From assembly GCF_004000945.1 (NCBI RefSeq), contig NZ_BIMF01000010.1, positions 1 through 64,000 of the forward strand: a stretch of 64,000 nucleotides of DNA, in the 5' to 3' direction. The notes beneath the pieces were generated by a model that made no database searches, had not been told where the DNA came from, and was given only the letters and a program-made list of their open reading frames with translations. Below are positions 1 through 8,217 of this stretch, one piece after another. Position numbers and translations under genes: made by a program. The DNA is from Paenibacillus lautus NBRC 15380 (GTDB lineage: Bacteria > Bacillota > Bacilli > Paenibacillales > Paenibacillaceae). Positions within the stretch are counted from its first letter, which is position 1; every line of letters begins with the position of its first letter.

Positions 1-76
1 ATTCGAACCCTCGCACCGCTTACGCAGTCTAACCCCTTAGCAGAGGGTCCCCTTATAGCCACTTGGGTATCTCTCC
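1..76 (-). tRNA. tRNA-Ser (GCT anticodon), 3' end cut by window edge
   Basis: Read on the minus strand, the 5' acceptor strand GGAGAGA begins at 76. It is followed by a D-arm and an anticodon loop CTGCTAA, so the anticodon is GCT (serine AGC/AGU codons). A long variable arm follows, as expected of class II tRNASer. The T-arm TTCGAAT is visible and the 3' acceptor end lies left of the window. It lies 3 bases from the next tRNA gene and was probably co-transcribed with it. Confidence 0.93.
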
Positions 77-79
77 ATA

Positions 80-155
80 TGGCTCCCCGAACAGGACTCG
101 AACCTGTGACAACTCGATTAACAGTCGAGTGCTCTACCAACTGAGCTATCAGGGA
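80..155 (-). tRNA. tRNA-Asn (GTT anticodon), complete with encoded CCA
   Basis: The minus strand folds as a complete cloverleaf. The acceptor arms TCCCTGA and TCGGGGA pair, the anticodon loop is CTGTTAA (anticodon GTT, asparagine), the T-loop is TTCGAGT, and discriminator G is followed by an encoded CCA. It is the upstream member of a pair with tRNA-Ser. Confidence 0.95.
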
Positions 156-181
156 ACATTAAGTTGGATATTAATAATTTA

Positions 182-688
182 TCATGACTTCATAGGGGAG
201 TCAAGCTTCAGAAGCGTAAGGCGTCCGGCGCACTTTCCGCACCGATACCGGGCCGGATTCATCTTCCGTTTACGCAGATATTCAGTCCCGCAGGCGCTGC
301 AGCGAAGTTTATATCGATAAGGTTCCGGCTCCCGACGGCCCGCAGCCTTGCCCTTCGGCAAGGATTTGCAGAAACGGCTCCCTCCAACGGCTTGCAGCAG
401 GCTTTTGAAATCAGCATCCCGATGCCGATATCCCCTGCCCGCAATATGCAGATGATAATGGCACAGCTCATGCTTGATGATCTTCTCCACCTCTTCCCTG
501 CCATGCGTAGCCAGCTGATGCGGATTGATCTCGATATGATGGCTTTTCATGAAATAGCGGCCGCCTGTCGAGGACAATCGCCGGTTAAACGTTGCCTTGT
601 GCTTGAACGGAACCCGGAAGCTCTCCAGCGAGATTTTCTCAACCCATGCCTGCAGTTCTTCATTACTCATCTCGTTCATCGTCACCAT
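182..688 (-). CDS. SprT-family metalloprotease-like protein
   Basis: 168-residue protein with the zinc-metalloprotease motif HELCH at residues 73-77. A C-terminal zinc ribbon is formed by C130xxC133 and C150xxC153. This is the SprT layout, like B. subtilis YdcK. The family is predicted to act as a cytosolic zinc protease, related to eukaryotic Spartan, but its bacterial substrate is unknown. The frame runs open to 784, but the ATG at 688 has an AAGGAAGG site just upstream and gives the usual family length. It sits next to cmpA and tex, as in the B. subtilis ydc region. Confidence 0.85.
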   Translation of the reverse strand: MVTMNEMSNEELQAWVEKISLESFRVPFKHKATFNRRLSSTGGRYFMKSHHIEINPHQLATHGREEVEKIIKHELCHYHLHIAGRGYRHRDADFKSLLQAVGGSRFCKSLPKGKAAGRREPEPYRYKLRCSACGTEYLRKRKMNPARYRCGKCAGRLTLLKLDSPMKS

Positions 689-786
689 GTCTGATCCTTC
701 CTTTTGCCTTATAAATGCTACTTGAATTTTAACTTCTCTCTGGGCTACACTGTCAAGTAGAAAGTATGGAGGGAGAACCTGCAATC

Positions 787-1137
787 ATGCCGAACATGCG
801 CTACGTTATTTTAAAAGGACAGAACGAGCTGTTATTTGTCGAAATGCCCAGTGACTATGCTTACCAGCTCAGTGCTCTAAATTTACGCCTCAATAAGGAA
901 ATCGATAAACTCACCGCCGCAGGCAAACCTCAGCTGCCTCTTGCTGTAGCGGAATGCGACAATCTGGATCTGCTGCAGGAATCGCTAAGCATTCAAGGTG
1001 GTCTGGAATACATAAATGAGCTTGAGCAGGCCTTTGCTTCCCTTAAGGAAACGGAATATCCGCTCATCTCGCTGCTTACCGAAATTCGGGCTCTCCAAGC
1101 GCAGCTTGAGCAGTGGTACGAGGAAGAAGCGCAATAA
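787..1137 (+). CDS. Conserved hypothetical protein (about 116 residues)
   Basis: I do not recognise a characterised family. It is an acidic, mostly helical soluble protein with no signal peptide or membrane span and no cysteine motif; the C-terminal third (LQAQLEQWYEEEAQ) looks amphipathic and could form a coiled coil. The ATG at 787 is preceded by GGAGGGAG at a somewhat long distance, and an in-frame ATG at 766 overlaps that site and is less likely. It diverges from sprT and is followed 80 bases later by cmpA on the same strand, so both may share a transcript ending at the hairpin at 1381. Function unknown. Confidence 0.7.
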   Translation: MPNMRYVILKGQNELLFVEMPSDYAYQLSALNLRLNKEIDKLTAAGKPQLPLAVAECDNLDLLQESLSIQGGLEYINELEQAFASLKETEYPLISLLTEIRALQAQLEQWYEEEAQ

Positions 1138-1217
1138 TCGAGGTAGACCTGCACGCTTTGGGCTTTTTCCCCATATGCTATCCATACAGATGGAATTAGC
1201 AAGAGGAGGAGATACCC

Positions 1218-1349
1218 TTGCCGCAATGGCTCTGCAATCAATTGACACGCGCTTTTCGTAAAAAGGACAGACGTCAGATCAAGCTGCTGAACGAATGCTG
1301 GTACTTTTACCGGAATTCCCCGGGTGAAGAAAACTCGAATGCCCGTTAG
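1218..1349 (+). CDS. cmpA: Cortex morphogenetic protein CmpA
   Basis: 43-residue protein with a TTG start, preceded by AAGAGGAGGAGA. It begins MPQWLCNQLTRAF and contains KKDRRQIKLLNECWYFY, the signature of CmpA. In B. subtilis CmpA is a small mother-cell protein that works with ClpXP to remove defective SpoIVA and so checks spore-envelope assembly before cortex formation. The B. subtilis protein is about 37 residues; here there is a slightly longer polar tail. Its position beside sprT and near tex matches the ydc locus. It is easily missed because of its length and TTG start. Confidence 0.88.
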   Translation: MPQWLCNQLTRAFRKKDRRQIKLLNECWYFYRNSPGEENSNAR

Positions 1350-1380
1350 GGCACTGCAACCGATCCATATGTATGACAAT

Positions 1381-1410
1381 AAGCCGGACACCCTGTCCGG
1401 CTTATTTTTG
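1381..1410 (+). terminator. Rho-independent terminator after cmpA
   Basis: A 10-base-pair stem (AAGCCGGACA with TGTCCGGCTT) has a 3-base loop and is followed by ATTTTTG. It lies 31 bases after the cmpA stop codon. Confidence 0.85.
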
Positions 1411-1445
1411 CGTTTGATTAGGGCTGAATGCGTCGAATTTTGAAC

Positions 1446-1916
1446 TTATAGAAAGCTGCGTTTAGCTGGCCAGGAGCCCTGAAGCTTCCGGAGAAAAACA
1501 ATTTGTCCCGTATGATATGCATCATGCATAATTAAGCTAAGTATTCGCTGAGGCGATTCGATGATCTCCGCCTCCGGCATCTCCTCAAACTTGTGTCTTA
1601 AAGCGGCATGAACATCTTGAATCTGCTCCCGAGCCGTATTCCATGCCTCCTCACTTGGGTCATGAATGAGAAACGTCTCGTCATTGCCTATCCCTTCATT
1701 AGGAAGCGGTGTACCTTCCAATCTCGCGAGCAGACGCTGCTTGTAATACAGCAAATGCTGCACGTTCTCCCAAATGGAATTCGCCGCCTGCCCTTCCGGT
1801 TTCCACAAAGCCTGCTCGACCGTCACATCCTTCAGGGCAGGGAGAATTGGAGGATACCAATCCTCTTGCCCCATCGTATAATCCCAGTTTTGGAGCAGTA
1901 GTTCCTTCATGTTCAT
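1446..1916 (-). CDS. DinB-family protein
   Basis: 156-residue four-helix-bundle protein of the DinB/YfiT superfamily. The putative metal-ligand histidines are in ENVQHLL (helix 2) and HDAYHTGQI (HxxxH) near the C-terminus. Members bind divalent metal, and some are thiol-dependent transferases with bacillithiol or mycothiol; the substrate here cannot be read from sequence. The ATG at 1916 sits 11 bases after GGAGG. The frame continues to 2003 with a hydrophobic, Cys-rich stretch that is probably untranslated. It is convergent with cmpA and divergent from the CGNR gene. Confidence 0.8.
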   Translation of the reverse strand: MNMKELLLQNWDYTMGQEDWYPPILPALKDVTVEQALWKPEGQAANSIWENVQHLLYYKQRLLARLEGTPLPNEGIGNDETFLIHDPSEEAWNTAREQIQDVHAALRHKFEEMPEAEIIESPQRILSLIMHDAYHTGQIVFLRKLQGSWPAKRSFL

Positions 1917-2066
1917 AACCACCATCGCCTCCGCCTCATTTTTTTGTAACCACCATAAATGAAATAGAATGTTACATAAAAATTGACACAGTTTAGACTT
2001 CATTACAAGTAACTAGCAACATAAATTTTCACTTGTTACAATAATGAATGAGAAAGGATGGGTTTC

Positions 2067-2627
2067 ATGTTATGGGATGATTTTATAAATAGCGAATGGC
2101 ATGACTGGAGAGGCAGCGGGCGATCCGAGGACCGGCTTGCCCGTGAGGATTGGCTCACCGATTTCATTAACCAATATCAGCTTCAAGTCAACCTGCCGCT
2201 GACCCCGGATGAACTGGGGCTGCTGAGGCAGCTTCGTTCCTTCCTGTTGACGTGTGTTCAGCACATCGTCGCGGGAGAGTCACCTTCGCCCAGGGAGATA
2301 GAGGAATTGAACCGCTGGATGGCTGCTGGACCTGTTATTCGCCATCTGGAAATAGATGAGGATCAAAACTTTGCACTGTCTTATATCCCCCAAAATCCAG
2401 GTCTGCAAGCAGTGACTGCCGAGATTGCCGGCTCCTTTGCTCAAGCCATCGAGCAAGGCGAATTGTCCCGGTTCCGCATCTGCACAAATCCGGATTGCCT
2501 GTGGGTATATTATGACGATACACGGAACCGTTCCAAACGTTATTGCGACGATAAAATGTGCGGCAATCTGATGAAGGTCAGACGGTTTCGGGCGAAGAAA
2601 AAGCAGCAATCGGACAGCGAGTGTTAA
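2067..2627 (+). CDS. CGNR zinc-finger / ABATE-domain protein, putative regulator
   Basis: 186-residue protein. The C-terminus (about residues 138-178) carries CTNPDCLWVYYD, then YCDDKMCGNLMK. This is the C-x4-C...C-x4-C CGNR zinc finger, predicted to bind nucleic acid. The N-terminal part fits the ABATE (stress-induced regulator) domain. The ATG at 2067 follows AAAGGA by 9 bases; an ATG at 2058 lies inside that site. A Lys/Arg-rich tail follows the finger. Target genes are not evident. It starts 150 bases from the divergent DinB gene. Confidence 0.8.
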   Translation: MLWDDFINSEWHDWRGSGRSEDRLAREDWLTDFINQYQLQVNLPLTPDELGLLRQLRSFLLTCVQHIVAGESPSPREIEELNRWMAAGPVIRHLEIDEDQNFALSYIPQNPGLQAVTAEIAGSFAQAIEQGELSRFRICTNPDCLWVYYDDTRNRSKRYCDDKMCGNLMKVRRFRAKKKQQSDSEC

Positions 2628-2694
2628 GCCGAAGCGTAAGTTTAGGGAGCAGTATATCTCAACATATATTATTAACAAGCTGAGGTGAGTAGTC

Positions 2695-3135
2695 ATGAGC
2701 ATCAAAAGGGTGACTCAAACAGAATTGACCTGGGTCAATCAACAATACGAACACATCGGGTTCCAGCCAAGCACACTGGACAATGAAATCATTGCTATCG
2801 TGATGTCGCAAGACGACGATGCAGGAGTCGGCCGATTGGTTAAACTTAATGACCACGAGGCGGAGCTCGGCGGTATTTATATTCTGGACGAGTTTAGAGG
2901 ACAATCTCTGGCGCACGAAATCGTCGCGTTTCTGGTAGAAGAATCGAAAAGATTGGGCCTGGAAACCGTATACTGCATTCCGTTTGAGGAGCTGCAGCAT
3001 TTCTATAAGAAGTTTGGTTTTCATGAATTCGATGTATCTGCTCCCACAGTCGAACCCAAAATTTTAGCAAAATATCACTGGTGTCTGGAGAGATACGATA
3101 AAAAAGTCCTGCTGTTAAAGCTGAATCATAGCTAA
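2695..3135 (+). CDS. GNAT-family N-acetyltransferase
   Basis: 146-residue single GNAT domain. The strand-4/acetyl-CoA-loop region is LGGIYILDEFRGQSLAHEIV (residues about 62-81), with R-G-Q in the usual pyrophosphate-binding turn. A C-terminal HFYKKFGF segment is typical of strand 5 and helix 4. The start has a GAGGTGAG site. The substrate is unknown. It probably forms its own transcript, ending at the bidirectional hairpin at 3191 shared with tex. Confidence 0.82.
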   Translation: MSIKRVTQTELTWVNQQYEHIGFQPSTLDNEIIAIVMSQDDDAGVGRLVKLNDHEAELGGIYILDEFRGQSLAHEIVAFLVEESKRLGLETVYCIPFEELQHFYKKFGFHEFDVSAPTVEPKILAKYHWCLERYDKKVLLLKLNHS

Positions 3136-3190
3136 ACCAACCGCCAGGACATGCTCCATTAGCTATTAGTCCGGACCTAATACGAAAAAA

Positions 3191-3222
3191 AGAGCCGTTC
3201 TCCCCAAAGGAGATACGGCTCT
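3191..3222. terminator. Bidirectional terminator between GNAT gene and tex
   Basis: Imperfect hairpin (AGAGCCGT...CTCC with GGAG...ACGGCTCT) with an A-run on the left and a T-rich stretch on the right. It suits both converging genes. Confidence 0.75.
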
Positions 3223-3240
3223 TCTTCTATTAAGCAGCTC

Positions 3241-5457
3241 TTATGACTGATCTTTCGGCTTGCGCATCGTCAATCCGACGCGGCCTTTTTTCAAATCTAC
3301 ATTCAGCACCCACACGGTAACGTTATCCCCCACGGAGACAACATCCATCGGGTGTTTGACAAATCCATCGCTCAGCTGGGAGATATGCACCAGGCCGTCG
3401 CTCTTGATACCGATATCCACAAAGGCGCCAAAGTCGATGACATTGCGCACCGTTCCCTGCAGCTCCATTCCCGGCATAAGGTCCTCGATCTTCAACACGT
3501 CCTGGCGGAAAATCGGCAGCGGCAATTCCTCCCGCGGATCGCGTCCCGGACGCTGCAAGCTGTCCAGTATATCACGCAGCGTCGGTACGCCAACCTCCAG
3601 CTTCACGGCAAGGTTCTCCGGCTGCTGGGCATCCAGCAGTTCAGCGAGCTCCTTGCTTCCGAGCTTGTCCAAACTTACCTGAAGCTCCTGGAATAAACGG
3701 TCAACCACTGCATAGGATTCCGGGTGAATCGGGGTTCGATCCAATATGTTCTCGCCTTCCGAAATCCGCATAAAGCCCACGCACTGCTCATAGGTCTTGG
3801 CACCAAGACGCGGAACCTTCTGCAGCTGCTTCCGACTGACAAACTTCCCGTTCTCTTCTCGGTACTTCACGATATTTTTGGCAATGGTGGCATTGATGCC
3901 AGCCACATAGGAGAGCAGTGACGGCGATGCCGTATTCACATCCACCCCGACATGGTTAACCGCAGACTCCACGACGGCTTTCAGGCTCTCCTCGAGATGC
4001 TTCTGGGTTACGTCATGCTGATATTGGCCCACGCCGATCGATTTCGGATCAATCTTCACCAGCTCGGCCAGCGGATCCTGCACACGGCGTGCAATCGAGG
4101 CCGCGCTGCGCTCGGCGACATCCAGATCAGGGAACTCTTCTTGAGCCAGCTTCGAGGCCGAGTACACGCTTGCTCCCGCTTCATTGACGATGAGGTATGC
4201 CAACTCAGGGTCAGCAAGTTCCGCAATGACTTCTTCAGCGACGAACTGCTCGGTCTCACGGGATGCCGTACCGTTTCCAATGACAATCAGCTTGATGCCG
4301 TATTTTGCAATGAGCTCTTTAAACTTCGCGGCGGCCTCCTGCTTCTTGTTGGCCGGCGGCGTCGGATAGGTTACTGCTACCTCAAGCAGCTTGCCCGTAT
4401 CATCGACCACCGCAAGCTTACAACCGGTACGGTATGCCGGGTCAACGCCCAGCACACAGCGTCCCTTCACCGGCGGCTGCAGCAGCAGGCTGCGCAGGTT
4501 CCCAGCAAAGATGGAGATCGCCTGGTTCTCCCCTTTTTCCGTCAGCTCCCCCCGCACTTCCCGTTCAATCGATGGAGCAATAAGACGTTTGTATGAATCC
4601 TCGATCACCGCCGTAAGAATGTCCGTGACGGCTGACGGACCTTTAAGCACCTGTTTACCGATATACGCATGAACGGATTCGGAAGGAACATCAAGCCCCA
4701 CCTTCAGAATATTCTCGCGCTCTCCCCGGTTAATGGCCAAAATCCGGTGCGGCGGCATTTTCTTTGCCAGTTCCCGGTAATTGTAATAGTTCTCGTATAC
4801 GGATTCCACTTCGGTATCCTTCGCCTCTGAGGTCAATATGCCGTGGTCCATGCTGTATCTGCGTACCCAGGAACGAACGGTTGCATCATCGGCAATGTTC
4901 TCGGCCAGTATATCCATCGCGCCTTGCACAGCCTCTTCTGCCGAAGCCACACCCTTCTCCTCATCGACATACTTGGCTGCCTCAACCATCACATCAGCCT
5001 GCTTCGGCTGCGACCATATCCACTCCGATAACGGCTCAAGTCCTTTTTCCTTCGCGACGCTTGCCCGGGTTTTACGCTTTTGCTTATACGGACGGTAGAG
5101 ATCTTCTACCTCCTGCAGCTTAACGGCGGCCGTAATCGACGCCTTCAGATCTTCCGTCAGCTTGCCTTGCTCCTCTATGATGCGGATGACTTCCCGCTTA
5201 CGGACCTCGAGATTGCGCAAATAGCCTGTCCGCTCTTCAATATCACGTAATTGGTTCTCATCCAGTTCGCCTGTCATTTCCTTACGGTAACGCGCAATAA
5301 ACGGTATGGTATTGCCCTCATCCAGAAGTTCAACGGTCGTGCGCACCTGTTTTTCGGACAATTGAAGCTCCTTCGCGATCTGCTTCACGATCCGTTTCGA
5401 TTCTTCCTTGCGAATCTGTTCTTCATTTACTTCCACAACAGCTTCTAATTCAGACAA
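3241..5457 (-). CDS. tex: Tex-family RNA-binding transcription accessory protein (YdcI-like)
   Basis: 738-residue Tex protein. The order is an N-terminal helical Tex domain (to about residue 200), a YqgF-like RNase-H fold (GVDPAYRTGCKLAVVDD near residue 335), a helix-hairpin-helix region (about 490-560) and a C-terminal S1 RNA-binding domain (GTVRNVIDFGAFVDIG, about 650-725). Tex proteins bind nucleic acid and affect transcription and toxin expression in several bacteria. The start is TTG with GAGGG six bases upstream. The length is typical (about 720-780). It lies close to ndoA and alr, as ydcI does in B. subtilis. Confidence 0.95.
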   Translation of the reverse strand: MSELEAVVEVNEEQIRKEESKRIVKQIAKELQLSEKQVRTTVELLDEGNTIPFIARYRKEMTGELDENQLRDIEERTGYLRNLEVRKREVIRIIEEQGKLTEDLKASITAAVKLQEVEDLYRPYKQKRKTRASVAKEKGLEPLSEWIWSQPKQADVMVEAAKYVDEEKGVASAEEAVQGAMDILAENIADDATVRSWVRRYSMDHGILTSEAKDTEVESVYENYYNYRELAKKMPPHRILAINRGERENILKVGLDVPSESVHAYIGKQVLKGPSAVTDILTAVIEDSYKRLIAPSIEREVRGELTEKGENQAISIFAGNLRSLLLQPPVKGRCVLGVDPAYRTGCKLAVVDDTGKLLEVAVTYPTPPANKKQEAAAKFKELIAKYGIKLIVIGNGTASRETEQFVAEEVIAELADPELAYLIVNEAGASVYSASKLAQEEFPDLDVAERSAASIARRVQDPLAELVKIDPKSIGVGQYQHDVTQKHLEESLKAVVESAVNHVGVDVNTASPSLLSYVAGINATIAKNIVKYREENGKFVSRKQLQKVPRLGAKTYEQCVGFMRISEGENILDRTPIHPESYAVVDRLFQELQVSLDKLGSKELAELLDAQQPENLAVKLEVGVPTLRDILDSLQRPGRDPREELPLPIFRQDVLKIEDLMPGMELQGTVRNVIDFGAFVDIGIKSDGLVHISQLSDGFVKHPMDVVSVGDNVTVWVLNVDLKKGRVGLTMRKPKDQS

Positions 5458-5662
5458 TGATATCCCTCTTTCTTCAATGAAACTATATTTGCTATTATCC
5501 CAAACTTAAGCGCTCATTTCCACTACATCGCTCACTTCATAAGGCTTTAAGCTGCTTTTAATGTCAATTTCATCTGATTTTAAGATTTTATTTATATTCT
5601 TATAGTACGAAAATGCTGCTGCCGGATATCCACACCTCATTAAAATCAGGGGGGCACCTTAG

Positions 5663-5761
5663 ATGAATGACAAACATGCGATTGCCTGGTCCGTTGTCTG
5701 CCTTTTGTTTATTGCAGCGGCGGTCACTACGGCCTACATCCTCATACCTACAAACACGTAA
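5663..5761 (+). CDS. Small single-span membrane protein (32 residues)
   Basis: Short open frame, ATG to TAA, preceded by a GGGGGG-containing ribosome site. The peptide is a short polar N-terminus (MNDKHAIAW), one hydrophobic span of about 17 residues (SVVCLLFIAAAVTTAY) and a short tail ILIPTNT. I recognise no family. It is followed by a strong terminator at 5821, consistent with a small independent transcript on the strand opposite tex and ndoA. Evidence is the start site, the hydropathy and the terminator only. Confidence 0.5.
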   Translation: MNDKHAIAWSVVCLLFIAAAVTTAYILIPTNT

Positions 5762-5820
5762 TCCACCCATCTCCAGTCTCATGCAGCAATTGCCGAGCCG
5801 TCATCCATACCCTCCATATA

Positions 5821-5855
5821 AAAACCCTCAAGGAGTGACTCCTTGAGGGTTTTTA
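5821..5855. terminator. Bidirectional terminator between small ORF and ndoA
   Basis: Near-perfect hairpin AAACCCTCAAGGAG / CTCCTTGAGGGTTTTT with a TGA loop. T-runs on both strands serve ndoA from the right and the small membrane ORF from the left. Confidence 0.88.
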
Positions 5856-5897
5856 GTCATAACATTCTATGTGGAAAACGTTAGCGCTTGAATGGAA

Positions 5898-6248
5898 TCA
5901 AAAATCAATCAAGCCCAGACTTATTTGCAGGGAATCATCCACCTTACTCATCATTTCATCATCAAGATGGGTGATTTTGTCGGTTAGCCGCTGCTTATCA
6001 ATCGTCCGGATCTGCTCTAGCAAAATGACGGAATCCCGGTCAAATCCATGCGACGCCGCGTCGATTTCGACGTGAGTCGGCAGCTTGGCTTTTTGAATCT
6101 GTGCCGTAATGGCTGCAACAATCACAGTCGGACTAAACCGGTTGCCGATATCGTTCTGAATGACAAGGACCGGCCTTACGCCGCCCTGCTCAGAACCGAC
6201 AACAGGTGATAAATCCGCAAAAAATACGTCGCCCCGTTTAACGATCAC
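5898..6248 (-). CDS. ndoA: EndoA endoribonuclease toxin (MazF/PemK family)
   Basis: 116 residues, the same length as B. subtilis EndoA (YdcE). The N-terminus MIVKRGDVFFADLSPVVGSE and the RPVLVIQND core are the PemK/MazF signature. The family cleaves mRNA in single-stranded U-rich sites (UACAU in B. subtilis) and is neutralised by the antitoxin encoded just upstream. It starts with GTG after GGGGTG, 3 bases after the antitoxin stop, so translation is likely coupled. In B. subtilis this pair sits between alr and the rsb genes; here tex follows directly. Confidence 0.95.
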   Translation of the reverse strand: MIVKRGDVFFADLSPVVGSEQGGVRPVLVIQNDIGNRFSPTVIVAAITAQIQKAKLPTHVEIDAASHGFDRDSVILLEQIRTIDKQRLTDKITHLDDEMMSKVDDSLQISLGLIDF

Positions 6249-6251
6249 TGT

Positions 6252-6524
6252 CTACACCCCGCTTACTAAGCGGTCTAGAGTGTTGTCTGCATCTTCCTCC
6301 GCGTGAAACGCCTCAGAAGCCATGGTCAGGTTAATTTTGGCCATTTCCATATAACCTCGTTGCATGGATTCACGAATGTAACGTTTCTTCCGTTCATTCA
6401 GGTACAACTTCATGGCTTGCCTAATAAGCTCACTGCGGTTGGAATTTTCCAACTGAGCGATCCCGTCCACTTCCTGCAAAAGATGATCCGGTAAACTGAT
6501 CATGATTCGTTTGGTGTTCTGCAT
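6252..6524 (-). CDS. ndoAI: EndoAI antitoxin (ribbon-helix-helix, YdcD-like)
   Basis: About 90 residues. The N-terminal strand KRIMISLPDHLL and helices around NSNRSELIRQAMKLYL form a ribbon-helix-helix DNA-binding fold. The conserved segment RGYMEMAKINL followed by a C-terminal RLVSGV is the toxin-inhibiting region of the B. subtilis EndoAI family. The ATG at 6524 has a GAGGGTGG site; a GTG at 6533 lies too close to it. It partners the toxin gene immediately downstream and probably represses the operon. Confidence 0.92.
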   Translation of the reverse strand: MQNTKRIMISLPDHLLQEVDGIAQLENSNRSELIRQAMKLYLNERKKRYIRESMQRGYMEMAKINLTMASEAFHAEEDADNTLDRLVSGV

Positions 6525-6758
6525 ATTGGCCACCCTCTATTACACCCCCACAACCTTCTCGCCTGTGCACCAGTATTACATTATTCAAGGAAAATTATAC
6601 AAAAGAATATATATGCCGAAGGTATATCAAGTATGCTGCATATCATTATAAACTACAATCGACACTTTCGTACAGACTTTAACGACATATTCCTAATTCG
6701 GGAAGTTCTGTACTTATTCCTTCTTTCCTGAATAAATTACTTAGGGTGACATGCCTTT

Positions 6759-7946
6759 TTAAAGGTTGCTCCAGAGTGCGTTTACGGTCTTCACGGGTAT
6801 ATCATCACGTATATACTGACGTGGTACCCGGTGGGCAATCATGCAGACGACCTCGTAGTGGATCGTCCCCAGCTTGGACGCCAGCTCATCTGCCGTGATG
6901 CATTCGCCAGACTGCTGACCGATGAGTACAACCTCTTCACCAGCTTTAATTTGTTCCGCCTCATCGGCGAAAGGTTTGAGCGATACCATACATTGGTCCA
7001 TACAGATGGTTCCGACTACAGGGACGCGGCGGCCGCGTATTAATACTTCCACTTTACCGCTCAGCATACGAGAGAAGCCATCGGCGTAACCGATGGGAAG
7101 GGTTCCAATTTGCTCTTCCTCCTCCGTTACATACTTCGTCCCGTAGCTGATACCGGAATGCGGAGGTAAATTTTTGACGTAGACAAGCTTTGTCTTTAAC
7201 GTCATGACAGGGCGGAGGCTCACTGTCTTTCGATTCACCTCATCCGAAGGATACAGTCCGTACAAGCCGATGCCGACACGAACCATATCATAGGATAATT
7301 CGGGTGTATCAATTGCAGCAGCACTATTGCCCGTATGTATGATCGGGATATGGTAGTCCTTATCCCGAAGAGCGTCCGCTACGCCCTGAAAACGGCGGTA
7401 CTGTCCCAACGTATAGTCTTTGTTCTCTTCATCCGCTCTTGCAAAATGGGTAAACATTCCTTCGACAACAACCTGCGGCAGCGAAAATACTTCTTCTATA
7501 AAAGAAATCGCATCTTCGCCTGGAAGCAGGCCCAAACGACCCATTCCGCTGTCAATCTTGATGTGTACCTTGAGTGGCTTCTCCGGCTGGACCGGCAGTG
7601 CCTTTATCGCTTGGAGCACTTCCGAACTGAACAGGGTTATGGTTACATCATGCTCATAAGCGATCTCTACAGCCTCCGGTGGTGTATAACCGAGCACCAG
7701 GATCGGGCTAGAGATGCCTCCTTGCCGAAGCTCGAGTGCTTCATCCAGGAAAGCTACGCTTAAGTAAGCCACCCCCAGTTGCTGAAGTTCGCGTGCCACT
7801 TCTACAGCTCCGTGACCATAGGCGTTAGCCTTCACACAAGCAAGCAATTTCATGTGGCTTGGCAGCGCATCACGAAAAGCGTTATAGTTGGCGCGCAGAT
7901 GGTCCAGGTTGATCTCCGCCAGGGTAGGTCGATATATCGCTTGCAA
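6759..7946 (-). CDS. alr: Alanine racemase
   Basis: 395-residue fold-type III PLP enzyme that interconverts L- and D-alanine for peptidoglycan. The PLP-binding lysine lies in LLACVKANAYGHG (near residue 39). The catalytic tyrosine of the C-terminal domain lies in HSGISYGTKY, and the C-terminal part has the usual GTICMDQCMV segment. It starts with TTG, 7 bases after AAGGTG. It is followed by ndoAI-ndoA, the same order as in B. subtilis, and preceded by the ydcC-like gene. Confidence 0.96.
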   Translation of the reverse strand: MQAIYRPTLAEINLDHLRANYNAFRDALPSHMKLLACVKANAYGHGAVEVARELQQLGVAYLSVAFLDEALELRQGGISSPILVLGYTPPEAVEIAYEHDVTITLFSSEVLQAIKALPVQPEKPLKVHIKIDSGMGRLGLLPGEDAISFIEEVFSLPQVVVEGMFTHFARADEENKDYTLGQYRRFQGVADALRDKDYHIPIIHTGNSAAAIDTPELSYDMVRVGIGLYGLYPSDEVNRKTVSLRPVMTLKTKLVYVKNLPPHSGISYGTKYVTEEEEQIGTLPIGYADGFSRMLSGKVEVLIRGRRVPVVGTICMDQCMVSLKPFADEAEQIKAGEEVVLIGQQSGECITADELASKLGTIHYEVVCMIAHRVPRQYIRDDIPVKTVNALWSNL

Positions 7947-8217
7947 TTCCAGTCACCTTCTTACCATTTTGAAAAAAGCATTATGCTTTACAATAGATTA
8001 ATGGTAATGTTCCCGGGAGCAACTGTCAATTGAGACAAACTGCTTATTTATGAGGCTCGTGGTTCCCCCCGGGTGGCGAAACTTGGTGAAACATCGGAAT
8101 ATCTGCAAGAAATGGCGATTGGCCCACGGACGGAGTGCCTTTATTTGGAAAAGAGGCGAATGGCCTCATTGTCGGAATTTTGCCCTCCTTCAATGCTCGG
8201 TATCCGCCTACTTCGTA

